DNA from: Aralia elata
Lineage: Eukaryota; Streptophyta; Magnoliopsida; Apiales; Araliaceae
Assembly: GCA_034770075.1 (NCBI GenBank)
Contig: CM068383.1
Span: forward strand, 40,567,222 to 40,631,221
Reading direction: 5' to 3'
Length of the DNA stretch: 64,000 nucleotides
Below are positions 36,017 to 46,719 of the stretch, in pieces (within the stretch, counting starts at the first letter, position 1; every line of letters begins with the position of its first letter). The position numbers and the translations under genes are program-made. Below the pieces are notes generated by a model, which saw only the letters and a list, made by a program, of their open reading frames with translations, had not been told where the DNA came from and did no database searches.

Positions 36017-37048
36017 TGTAATGTCCAGGAATTTCAAAGCAGTGTATCCAATTTATTTTTATAAATAAATTCATTTTTTATATAATATTATAAATTTAAT
36101 TGGATCCATGTGAGTATTATTATTTACTTATATAAATATGTGATCCAATAATTTTCTGTGCATTAAAGGGACTCACCGATAGTCTAAATAAATTAGTGAG
36201 TAACCCTAAAGAATTTATTTACAAGAAAATTAGGGAATTAATAAATAATTTCATTTCATTATCGGATTAAATAATTCGAATAAAGAATTATGGTTAAAAT
36301 AAATATTTTAATAATTAATGGGTTTAGTTATTTTATATTAGAAGGTGGTTAATTTAATTGGACCATTTTGTTTTTCTTTTAATTGGACTAAGCCCAAATC
36401 CCTTGTTATTTTTCCCTTTTGGGCCACTTTGTTTTAACTATTTTCAGCCGGCCCAACAATTTGTTGAGCCCAATTTCATTCCCAACCAAAAAACCGAACC
36501 CGAATTGGATGAGCCCAATTTAATTGCCAGCCGGGTCAGCCCATTCCTAGAACCGGTTGAATCCATCTTAATTGGGGCAACGGATGAGCTAATTTGGGAA
36601 GAACAAATTGGGACTCAGCCTAAAACCCAAATAACCGAAACACAGAAAGGAAAAAGGGAACCAAATCCCAACACCCTCGATCAGTCGCAACCAGTGAAGG
36701 AAGAGGGGGAAAAATCAATCGAAGCTGTCAATCGAGCCAACCCAAGCCTCAATCAACCAGTCGGAGAGGGGGCAGGTGACTGAACGGGCTAGAGTTGACG
36801 CCACAAGCGCGCCGGCGATCGCACGAAGCAGCCAGTGGACAGAACGGGGGAGGAGGCATCGACGACCGGTCGCTTAACGATCGGACCAAAGGTCCGAAGA
36901 AATCGGCGATTGGACGGTGAAAAGGGGGAAGGGAACGATGCTCGAGGTTCTGCCGATGTGAAACGGGCGACAACCAGTTCTCCTCAAACCCTCAGTTATT
37001 GTCCGAAGCAATTAGGGTATTAACCATAAATTTGGGCAAACTCTGCCC

Positions 37049-37055
37049 TATAAAT
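37049..37055 (+). promoter_or_regulatory. TEK1 5' LTR TATA box
   Basis: gccctataaattgagacccc is a good plant TATA context. The equivalent position in the 3' LTR is 47735-47741. Minus-strand TATAAAT motifs occur at the matching place in TEK2 and TEK3. Confidence 0.65.
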
Positions 37056-37889
37056 TGAGACCCCAACCCTGAAGAACTGCCGATTTTCATTGCTTGGTGA
37101 GACCCAAAAAAATTTAGGGTTCGACAGTAGTGTGAGAGTCAGAAAAATTATCCCTGAATGTCCAGCTTGGTATCCTACTTTGGAAGGAGAAGGAAGGCCG
37201 CCAATCGATCGAACCCAAGGTATCAAAAAGGGATTATTGACTGTGATGGTTTTATTTTCCAGTTTGTGCTGGGTTGTTTGGTTAGAGATTCTGGTATGGT
37301 GTTGAAATTTTCTATACCTTGTAGTGTTTTGGATTAAAATCATTCCCCTGTATTGTGAAGTTTTATTTCTCTGGATCAAACTAAAAGAATTTATTGAAAT
37401 TGTTTGGTGTACGTTATACCTTGTATTGGGTTTGTATGAAATTCTTTCGGTATACTTGGTTAGTTTATTTAGATTGGGTTATGTTTGTGTGCTGGTAGCA
37501 GCCGATGGGTTGGCTTATAATGCTGTATTTAGTTTGTGGTTGTTCTGTATTGGGTCATTTTGTCCTCTGTATTAGTATAGATTGTTTCTCTGTATTAGGC
37601 AGTTGATTTCTTGTGTGGGGATAAACTGTTTTGGATTGTGTTGCTCGACTGTATTGAGTTGTGCAGTTTCATCAAGGAAACTCTGTTTTACTGAATGACC
37701 CTAGGAGGCTCAGGCCAGCAACATGAGTTCTAAGAACAAAAGTAAACTTTTATGTGTGATGATATTTGGGCTAAATGGTATGCATAAGGAGGTCTATCTG
37801 ATTTAGCACACAATGAACTAATGATCAGCTATGAATTGGGTTAATAATGAACTACTATTATAATGATACGTGGAAATAATAAATATTTA

Positions 37890-38960
37890 ATTAAATATGA
37901 ATAAAGTTAATATAATAATTATTTATTATTAATAGATAATAAATAAAGATAATAAATATTTAATTATTATTTAATAATAATAATTAAATATGAATAAAGT
38001 TAATAAAATAATTATTTATTATTAATAAATAATAAATAAAGATAATAAATATTTAAATTATTATTTAATAATAATAATAATTAAATATGAATAAAGTTAA
38101 TATAATAATTATTTATTATTAATAGATAATAAATAAAGATAATAAATATTTAATTATTATCTATTAATAATAATTAAATATGAATAAAGTTAATAAAATA
38201 ATTATTTATTATTAATAAATAATAAATAAAGATAATAAATATTTAATTATTATTTAATAATAATAATAATTAAATATGAATAAAGTTAATATAATAATTA
38301 TCTATTATTAATAGATAATAAATAAAGATAATAAATATTTAATTATTATTTAATAATAATAATTAAATATGAATAAAGTTAATAAAATAATTATTTATTA
38401 TTAATAAATAATAAATAAAGATAATAAATATTTAATTATTATTTAATAATAATAATAATTAAATATGAATAAAGTTAATATAATAATTATTTATTATTAA
38501 TAGATAATAAATAAAGATAATAAATATTTAATTATTATTTAATAATAATAATTAAATATGAATAAAGTTAATAAAATAATTATTTATTATTAATAAATAA
38601 TAAATAAAGATAATAAATATTTAATTATTATTTAATAATAATAATAATTAAATATGAATAAAGTTAATATAATAATTATTTATTATTAATAGATAATAAA
38701 TAAAGATAATAAATATTTAATTATTATTTAATAATAATAATTAAATATGAATAAAGTTAATAAAATAATTATTTATTATTAATAAATAATAAATAAAGAT
38801 AATAAATATTTAATTATTATTTAATAATAATAATAATTAAATATGAATAAAGTTAATATAATAATTATTTATTATTAATAGATAATAAATAAAGATAATA
38901 AATATTTAATTATTATTTAATAATAATAATAATTAAAATAAAGTTAATAAAATAATTATT
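37890..38960. repeat. Alternating 93/96-bp AT-rich tandem array, 5' LTR copy
   Basis: About 12 monomers, indexed by gaataaagttaat at 37899, 37992, 38089, 38182, 38278, 38371, 38467, 38560, 38656, 38749 and 38845, plus a degenerate last one near 38938. Spacing alternates 93 and 96-97 bp. Odd monomers read gttaatataataatt and ...aatagataat; even ones read gttaataaaataatt and ...aataaataat. The true repeating unit is thus a ~189-bp dimer, present about six times. Confidence 0.95.
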
Positions 38961-40260
38961 TATTATTTATAGTAAATAAAGGTACTAAGTATTTAATTAT
39001 TATTTAATAATAATAATAATTAAGTAGAAATGAAGTTACGAATTAATAAGGACGATAAGTACTTAATCATCAATGAAATGATGATTAAGTATGAGGGAGA
39101 TTAATAAGTTAATTAGTTGTGGCCCTTAATAAATAAAGATAACAAGCACTCAATAATTATTCAATAAATATTTATTAATAACTAATTGTGTGTAGATTTA
39201 TACCTTAATTAATGTTGAATAAAGAATAAGGTTAATAATTACTAAATTACCCCTAAGGTAATGGTAATTAAGAGTAAATTGAATAAATGATCAATGGTTC
39301 TGTCATCTCTAAACCCAAATGAATTTATTTTATAAATGATAAATAAGGATTGTTAGACCATACCTGGAAATAATTAAAGGTAATAATTGGAGTATTCAAA
39401 TGATAAGTGACCCTGATTGATTATTATCTGTTTAAATAATAAATAGAGATCATTAAATTTTTGTTAGTTGATGGCTAGGTAGTAATTAAGTTCGGTAAAT
39501 TACTTATCTGCTAAATGGATAGCATAAGTGGGTATAATTACGCAATGCTAATGGATAAACCAATTCTACCAACTGATAGGTTATCCACGGTCGAGTAATT
39601 AAAGCTAGAATTTATCTGTAGCTGAGCAAACAGGCAAGTCCTCTATCTCGAACTTTGATTATTGCAAGTTCTTCCTTACTCAACTTTTTACCTTGAGTAA
39701 TACTTCTAAAACCTTATGCAGTATTTTAATTCATGCAAAAAGGTATATATTATTGCAAGTATTCTTTAAGCTTGAATTTTATTTCCAAGCATGCTTTAAG
39801 GGGTCTAATTACTTTCAAAGTTATTCCACATCTGTATATTATTGACATTTGTGCATTTGAATTCGTATATTAAATTCAGAAATCTGCAAACCATTCATGG
39901 TTAAGTCTGAACCCTTGTTCGGTCAGACAATTATGTGAAATTTTATAAAAGCTATCCGAACCAATCAATGGTAAGGATTCTTAGACTGTATGAACACCCC
40001 TTTATTTATAGGGGAGTACCCCACGTACCGTATATAAGGTACAAATAGCAGAATTAAATGTTATGCATATACATAGGGTACGCGAGGCTGATCCCCTCAA
40101 GTACGTTATTCTGTAGCCAGTAACCAGAGGGTCAACCAGCTATTGACTCCTCTGGAAGTTATCGTTCAAAGTCTATTTGACTATCAATTGTTCTAAAAGC
40201 ATTTGTTGTTCTTGCTTCTGATTTATTCTATTGTTGAAATCCCTTTTTATCATCCCTTCA

Positions 40261-40332
40261 TCATGATATATCTTTATTGTTGTACTTTAAACTTGCTGGG
40301 CAAACTCGTTGCTCATTCTTGCTATATCATGA
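40261..40332 (+). promoter_or_regulatory. Conserved stem-flanked LTR block, TEK1 5' LTR copy
   Basis: A perfect inverted repeat tcatgatata (40261-40270) / tatatcatga (40323-40332) encloses a 52-nt loop with aacttgctgggcaaactcgt and gctcattcttgc, the complement of the TEK2 and TEK3 loops. It lies 324 bp from the LTR 3' end. The other LTR carries it at 50953-51023. Confidence 0.75.
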
Positions 40333-40659
40333 CTTCATTGCAGCTAAACCCGAGACGTCAGGGAAGAACAAAGGGAAAGAAAAGATGAAATGATAGATTT
40401 CTAGTAGCAAACTTTAGATTTATGTGTTAGTTAATTTCGGTTAATGTAATTTAAACCTTGATGGCTATTTAAGGTATGTTTTGTGTAAACGTTTAAGGTT
40501 AATCGTATTCTGGGACTAGTGACACCTTGTAATGAACAATGTATGTTTATTATATTCCGCACTTTTAGATATCATATGTTGTTAAAGGTGAATGTTTGTA
40601 TTGGATCGTGATGACCAGATCCGGGTATTTGGAGACCCGAATTTGGGGGCGTCACAGGT

Positions 40660-40671
40660 TGGTATCAAAGC
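40660..40671 (+). promoter_or_regulatory. TEK1 primer binding site
   Basis: tggtatcaaagc lies 3 bp after the LTR end. It matches the initiator-Met tRNA type PBS (tggtatcagagc) except for one base. Confidence 0.85.
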
Positions 40672-40888
40672 TGTAGGTTATAAACTTTAGGATTGCGAAA
40701 CCTAGGTTATAACCTTCATAGTAAACTCGTATTGAGTGTTAGGGGATAAATCGAGGAGATTTATCATATGTGGTTTTGATGAATTGGGGAATTCATCGAG
40801 TCGAGTAGTACCCAATGAAATATAACTTCATTTCTTCAATGAATATATTTTATTGCTGTACTAATGTTAGTTTTTGTGTGTTTGTAGG

Positions 40889-41715
40889 ATGGCTGATATA
40901 GGAGGGACCAGTGGAGCCCGTGAGGAGGAGGAGGTATTTATAGACATCCCAGTAGTTGCTGAGCAGCTGGTGGGGTATGCTCCTACTGCCCCAGGAGTAC
41001 CGCTAGAGGAGTCCGAGCCGGAGGAGGATTACCAGAGGGAGTTACCGGAGCCCGTTGTGGGTAGAGTGATGAGGTCGGGCAGTCAAGACCCAGAGGAGGA
41101 GGACCCTGAGACCGAGGGGGAGGAGCCACCTGCCTATGTGGACGGCATGGGATCCACTGCTGACGATATTATCGAGGGACCTGACCAGCAGGACCGAGGA
41201 GCTGGAGGGTCAGATTGCTCATCTGGAGGAGCAGAACCAGACCCATCAGTATATGGAGGACCAGTACAGAGGACCTGGCCTACCAGCTCGACCATGACTT
41301 GGGAGTGGCCAAGGTACAGCTGCAGGGCTACGAGTCCTCGGCACAGCAGGTCGGACCACTGCTACATCAGCTAGTGGCCCGAAACGCTGAGTTGAGGGAG
41401 AGACTGGAGCAGAGGGATTTACAGATCGCCCACCTGAGGGCGAAACAGGAGGCCATGAGGTTCGAGATTGGGCTAGAGGTTGCTGAGAATGTCCGAGTAA
41501 GTGATGCCTGGGTCAGAGCAGCAAGTAGAGTTGACCTATTGGAGGACCAGTTAGAGGCCAGATCTGTGAGGATAGAGACCCTAGGCCATGCCCTAGATGC
41601 AGCCTACAGGAGACCCCGGGCTGAGATAGGGGAGTCCAGTCGCTCTGTTCGTCGCAGGGTCGGGGATGGAGCATTCTCTGGTCAGCAGGCTCGGATCCGT
41701 CGTGATGAGCAGTGA
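40889..41715 (+). pseudogene. TEK1 extra ORF upstream of gag, coiled-coil protein, frameshifted
   Basis: The sequence shows an acidic N-terminal half in one frame from the ATG at 40889 (MADIGGTSGAREEEEVFIDI), running to about 41195. A short second-frame stretch (about 41196-41265, EELEGQIAHLEEQ) follows, then a third-frame C-terminal half to the stop at 41713-41715. The second and third segments are rich in Leu, Glu, Arg and Gln with heptad-like spacing (ARNAELRERLEQRDLQIAHL), so a coiled coil is likely. Two small indels of the same sign would explain the frame changes, giving about 275 residues originally. It lies between PBS and gag, 386 bp before the gag ATG. I do not recognise a homologous family. 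The function is unknown. Confidence 0.6.
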
Positions 41716-42100
41716 TTTGATGGAGTAGTTGATTTTCTTTATTACAGTCAGTCCCACTTTTGTTATATTAGGGACGTATGCATATTTGTATTGTGAAACA
41801 TTTTATTTGCTTTCTTGTTGGGGTAGTAGTCAAACCCCAACTTTTGTTGCCTTAGAAATGGGCAGTATCATTCCCCACTTTTTGTTTTAGGGGATGTTTG
41901 GTAGGACACAGTGGCGCGTTTATAGCAGTATGCCACAGGTTTCGTCTTGTAACAAACGGTGGTATATGAATATAAATGCAGATGTTTCACTTAAATCAAA
42001 TGTGTTGATAAATATTTTACCTTTAATTGTTTATTTTAATAACATGTCATGTAAAATATAACACTATAGGTAAAAGTCAGCGGATTTTCCTTATCCAAAC

Positions 42101-45100
42101 ATGCCGCCAAGGGGACGACCACGTAACCGACAGGTCGAGGAGTCGGAAAAGTGAGGTTGGAGACCAAACCAACCCCATGAGAATGTTCGCGGAGATGCTG
42201 GCCGAGGCTATGCAATCCAGACCACCACCTGAAAGAACCCAAGCCGCAGCCGAGCCAGCGCATCATCTGGCAAACTTTAAAGATTTCAAATTGGTCGGAC
42301 CACCTGAGTTCAAGGGGACTCTTAACCCAATTGAAGCGCAGACCTGGATAGAAGAGATAGAAAAGGTCTTTGAAGTAGCACGGGTGGCAGAGGAACAGAA
42401 AACAAGTTTTGCCACTTTCATGCTAAAAGGAGAAGCCAACTACTGGTGGAAAGCCAACAGAGGCCGAGTGGAAGAAGGCACTGTCGCATGGGATCGCTTT
42501 AAGGAAATGTTCTTGGAAAATTACTTTCCAGAGAGCATGAAGCAGGAGATGGAGATCAAATTCCTAGAGCTAAAACAAGGAAACATGTCTGTGGCTGAGT
42601 ACGCGGCTAAGTTTAATGAGTTGGCACGGTTTGCAGCTCACCAAGTCAGCACCGAGGAAAGGAAAGCTCGCAGGTTTGAGCAGGGGTTGAAACCATGGTT
42701 ATACCGTTCGGTGGCGGTATTGAAAATCAGAACATTTGCAGAATTGATGGAGAGGGCAATCATTGCAGAAGGTGGCAGTGAGGCCCTGGCCAAGTACAAT
42801 CAGGATAAGAAGAAGGGTCATGAGGGCCAGAAGCCAGGAAGCAGCGGGGGCAGCAACCCCAACAAACGGAAATGGAATGAAAGTCAATCTTTCGGGAGCA
42901 ATAAACCCGGAGGAAACCCGTCTGGAGGGGAGGCAAGGAAACCAGGTAGGTGCAGTAATTGTGGTAAGAACCACACGGGGGAGTGTATGAAGGGAAAGAG
43001 CGTTTGCTACAAATGCGGGCAACCGGGGCACATGGCTCCCCAATGTCAGAACAAACCAAAGGGAGGTTGTTTCTCCTGTGGATCACCTGGCCACCAGATC
43101 AAGGATTGTCCAAAGAGGAAGGGCGACGCCGGGAGTGGCAACCGAAACAACAACAACAACAACAGCAACAGCGGGAACAATAACCGGTTGAACTACGGGC
43201 CACCAGTCAGTCAAGCCAACAGGCCAACAGCCCGCACGTTCAACATGACGGTGCAGGATGCCATGGAATCCAAGGACGTGGTGTCAGGTATCATCCCAAT
43301 CAACGATATAAATGCATATGTGTTATTTGATTCGGGTGCTACTTGTTCTTTTGTTTCCGAAGAATTTGCTAGTCAGTTAAATGTACCTTGTGAAAGGTTA
43401 GAACACCCTATGAACGTAGAAGTAGCAAACAAAGAAATTGTCCCCGTAGAATGCATTCATAGGAACTGTTGTGTTGAATTTCGAGGATTTAAGCTCAATG
43501 TGGATTTGATACCAATTCGACTGGGAGAGTTCGACGTAATCCTGGGAATGGATTGGCTATCAACCCACGGAGCAGTTATTGATTGTAAGGAAAAGTGTGT
43601 ACACCTAAAGACTCCTAATAAGTCAAAGGTGGTCTTTTACGGTAGTAAGTCACCAAGGAAATCTTGCTGTCTTACTATGATGCAAACGAGGAGATTACTT
43701 AAGAAAGGTTGTGTGTGCTATTTGGCCCATGTGATCGATACTCGCCAGGTCGGGGGTGAGATAAGCCAAATACCAGTCGTGAAAGATTTCACCGATGTCT
43801 TTCCCGAAGAGCTTCCGGGACTACCGCCGGACAGGGAAACTGAGTTCGTTATCGATTTGGCACCGGGAACCGCGCCAATATCGAAGCCGCCGTATCGAAT
43901 GGCACCTGTAGAGATGAAAGAATTGATGGTGCAACTGCAGGAGCTGTTAGATAAAGGTTATATCAGGCCGAGCGTGTCACCGTGGGGAGCGCCCGTTCTG
44001 TTTGTAAAGAAGAAAGACGGTTCAATGAGGCTTTGTATCGACTATCGGGAGTTGAACAAAGTTACTATTAAGAATAGGTATCCACTTCCTAGAATTGACG
44101 ATCTATTCGATCAACTCAAGGGAGCGAAGTACTTTTCAAAGATCGACTTAAGAACCGGCTACCATCAGCTGAAGGTGAGACAGGAAGATATCCCGAAGAC
44201 TGCATTCAGGACTCGTTATGGACACTTCGAGTTCCTGGTAATGTCTTTTGGATTGACGAACGCACCAGCAGCATTCATGGATATGATGAACAGAGTGTTC
44301 AAGCAGCTAGTACTTGGATAAGTTCGTAGTTGTATTCATTGATGACATCTTGGTGTATTCAGAAACAGAGGAGGAGCATGCTGAACATTTAAAGATTGTA
44401 TTAGCAGCTCTCAGGAGGGAGAAATTGTATGCGAAATTTTCTAAGTGTGAGTTTTGGTTGCAAAGGGTACAATTTCTGGGTCACGTCATAGACAAGAATG
44501 GTGTTTCGGTGGATCCAGCAAAAGTAGAAGCGGTTATCAACTGGGAACAGCCAAAGACGCCAACGGAGATCCGGAGTTTCTTGGGATTAGCGGGATACTA
44601 TCGAAGATTCATCCAGGATTTTTCCAAGATAGCATCGCCGTTGACCAATCTCACCAGGAAAACAGTCAAGTTTGTTTGGTCGGAGAAGTGTGAGGAGAGT
44701 TTCATGGAATTGAAGAGGAGACTCAGCCAAGCACCCGTGTTGACCTTACCAGACAACACTGGGGGTTTTGTAGTGTATAGCGACGCGTCACACAAGGGTC
44801 TTGGCTGTGTACTGATGCAACACGGCAAGGTCGTGGCGTACGCATCACGTCAGCTGAAAGATTATGAGAAGGGTTACCCGACTCATGACCTGGAGTTAGC
44901 CGCGGTGGTGTTCGCCTTGAAGATTTGGAGGCACTACTTATATGGGGAGAAGTGTGAGATATATACAGATCACAAAAGTCTGAAATATATTTTCACTCAA
45001 AAGGAGCTGAACATGAGGCAGTGCCGATGGTTGGAATTGATCAAGGACTACGACTGTGAAATTCTGTACCATCCGGGCAAAGCAAACGTAGTAGCTGATG

Positions 45101-46672
45101 CCTTAAGTAGGAAAGGCAAGGTGAAATTGATGCAGCTGACAGTCCAGGAGGAGTTGATACGGGACTTTGAACGTCTGGAGCTGGAAGTTAGGTATCCAAT
45201 GGAGGTGGACGAAAAGGTGTTCGCCGTGACGGTAGGTCCAACTCTACTGGATAAGATACAGGAGGCTCAAGAATTTGACGAGGAATGTATTGGCATTAAG
45301 AAACAGTTATCGGAGGGAAAAGCCTCGAAGTATAAGGTTGACAGTGCAGGATTGCTGAGATTCGAGGGAAGGATCTGGATACCCTATGTACCGGATCTAA
45401 GGGAAGAAATTTTGCAGGAGGCCCATAATACGAGATTTTCGGTACATCCAGGTAGCACCAAGATGTATCAAGATCTTCGTCAGCATTATTGGTGGCCGCA
45501 TTTGAAAGGGGAAGTTGCAGAGTTCGTTAGCCGGTGTTTAACTTGTCAACGGATCAAGGCTGAGCACCAACGGCCGAGCGGATTGTTGCAACCTTTGGAG
45601 ATTCCAGAATGGAAGTGGGAGCACATTACTATGGATTTTGTGGTAGGACTCCCGACAACTCAAAAGGGTCTAGACGCCATCTGGGTGATCGTAGATCGGT
45701 TGACCAAGTCTGCCCATTTTCTACCGATCAAGATCAGGTACAAATTGGAACAGCTAGCAAAACTTTATGTGAAGGAAATAGTATCACGACATGGAGTGCC
45801 GGTATCTATTGTGTCTGACAGGGATCCGCGCTTCACGTCAAATTTTTTGGAGAAGTCTGCAGGAGAGACTGGGAACACAGTTAAGAATGAGTACGGCATA
45901 TCATCCCCAGACTGATGGTCAAAGTGAGCGAACAATTCAGACTCTAGAGGATATGCTCCGAGCAGTTGTGATGGACTTAAGTGGTAGCTGGGACGATCAC
46001 TTGCCACTAGTAGAGTTCGCCTACAACAATAGCTATCACGCTAGTATTGGTATGCCACCGTACGAGGCGCTATACGGAAGGAAGTGTCGAACGCCGTTGT
46101 GTTGGGATGAAGTTGGTGAACGAAGATTGTTGGGGCCAGAATTGGTACAACAAACCGTGGAAATTATTAAAGTAATAAGACAACGGTTAGTAGCAGCCCA
46201 GGATCGCCAAAAGAAGTATGCCGACTTACATCGCCAGAAACGAGACTTTGAAGTTGGTAGTTTTGTGTTTCTGAAGGTATCTCCCTGGAAAGGAAAGATT
46301 CGTTTTGGGAAAAAGGGTAAATTGAGCCCTAGGTTCATAGGACCGTTCGAAATTTTGAGGCGGATCGGTGAAGTGGCGTATGAGGTAGCATTACCTCCTG
46401 AACTTGAGCACATTCACAACGTGTTTCATGTATCAGTGTTGCGTCCGTATAAGCCAGATTACAAACATGTTATTTCCTATGAACCAATTCAAGTCGAAAA
46501 GGATTTATCGTACGAGGAGATTCCTGTTCAAATACTGGATAGGAAAGAGCAGAAGCTGAGGAATAAAATCATTCACTCGGTGAAAGTTCTCTGGAGAAAC
46601 CATGCGGTGGAAGAAGCTACGTGGGAACTCGAAGAGAAAATGAGAACAAATTACCCTCAGTTGTTCGAGTAA
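42101..46672 (+). pseudogene. TEK1 gag-pol polyprotein, nearly intact but frameshifted
   Basis: Gag starts MPPRGRPRNRQVEE at 42101, but the frame stops after about 17 codons. The rest of gag continues in another frame (NPMRMFAEML and onward), so a 1-nt change lies near 42145. Three zinc-knuckle-like motifs (42949-43118) include CYKCGQPGHMAPQC and CFSCGSPGHQIKDC. An (AAC)n tract at 43147-43170 encodes poly-Asn. The protease has FDSGATCSFVS (43326 onward). RT runs to VFKQLV, where an extra ctag near 44308 shifts frame just before the FIDD active site (44335-44346). RNase H is about 44760-45110. The integrase HHCC is 45423-45551, and its core is broken by a 1-nt T-run change near 45845. A chromodomain-like tail (46505-46672) ends QLFE. 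No other stops were seen. Confidence 0.9.
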
Positions 46673-46706
46673 CCTTAGATTGAAATTCCGAGGACGGAAT
46701 TTTTAT

Positions 46707-46719
46707 AAGGGGGAGAGGA
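46707..46719 (+). promoter_or_regulatory. TEK1 polypurine tract
   Basis: aagggggagagga lies immediately before the 3' LTR TG, as expected for plus-strand priming. Confidence 0.85.

Larger units (their letters stand above)
36017..40656 (+). repeat. TEK1 5' LTR
   Basis: 4,640 bp, tgtaatgtccaggaattt to tttgggggcgtcaca. A TATAAAT at 37049-37055 gives a U3 of about 1.06 kb and an R/U5 part of about 3.6 kb. That part holds the AT-rich dimeric array (37890-38960) and the conserved stem block (40261-40332). Open frames at 36358-36783 and 37324-37575 lie in U3 and R/U5 respectively and have no recognisable domain. Confidence 0.95.

Noticed and set aside
36749..37379. Open frames in the TEK1 LTR (both strands), repeated near 47417-48261
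   Set aside because: They recur in both LTRs simply because the LTRs are copies. There are no domains, and the composition follows low-complexity DNA.
37880..38960. CRISPR-like array of regular repeats
   Set aside because: There are no unique spacers. Repeats are contiguous, nearly pure A/T, and lie inside a plant LTR.
40203..40388. 61-codon frame near the conserved LTR block, also near 50898-51080
   Set aside because: LTR sequence in both copies. The block is better explained as a nucleic-acid structure because its stem is conserved across families while the frame is not.
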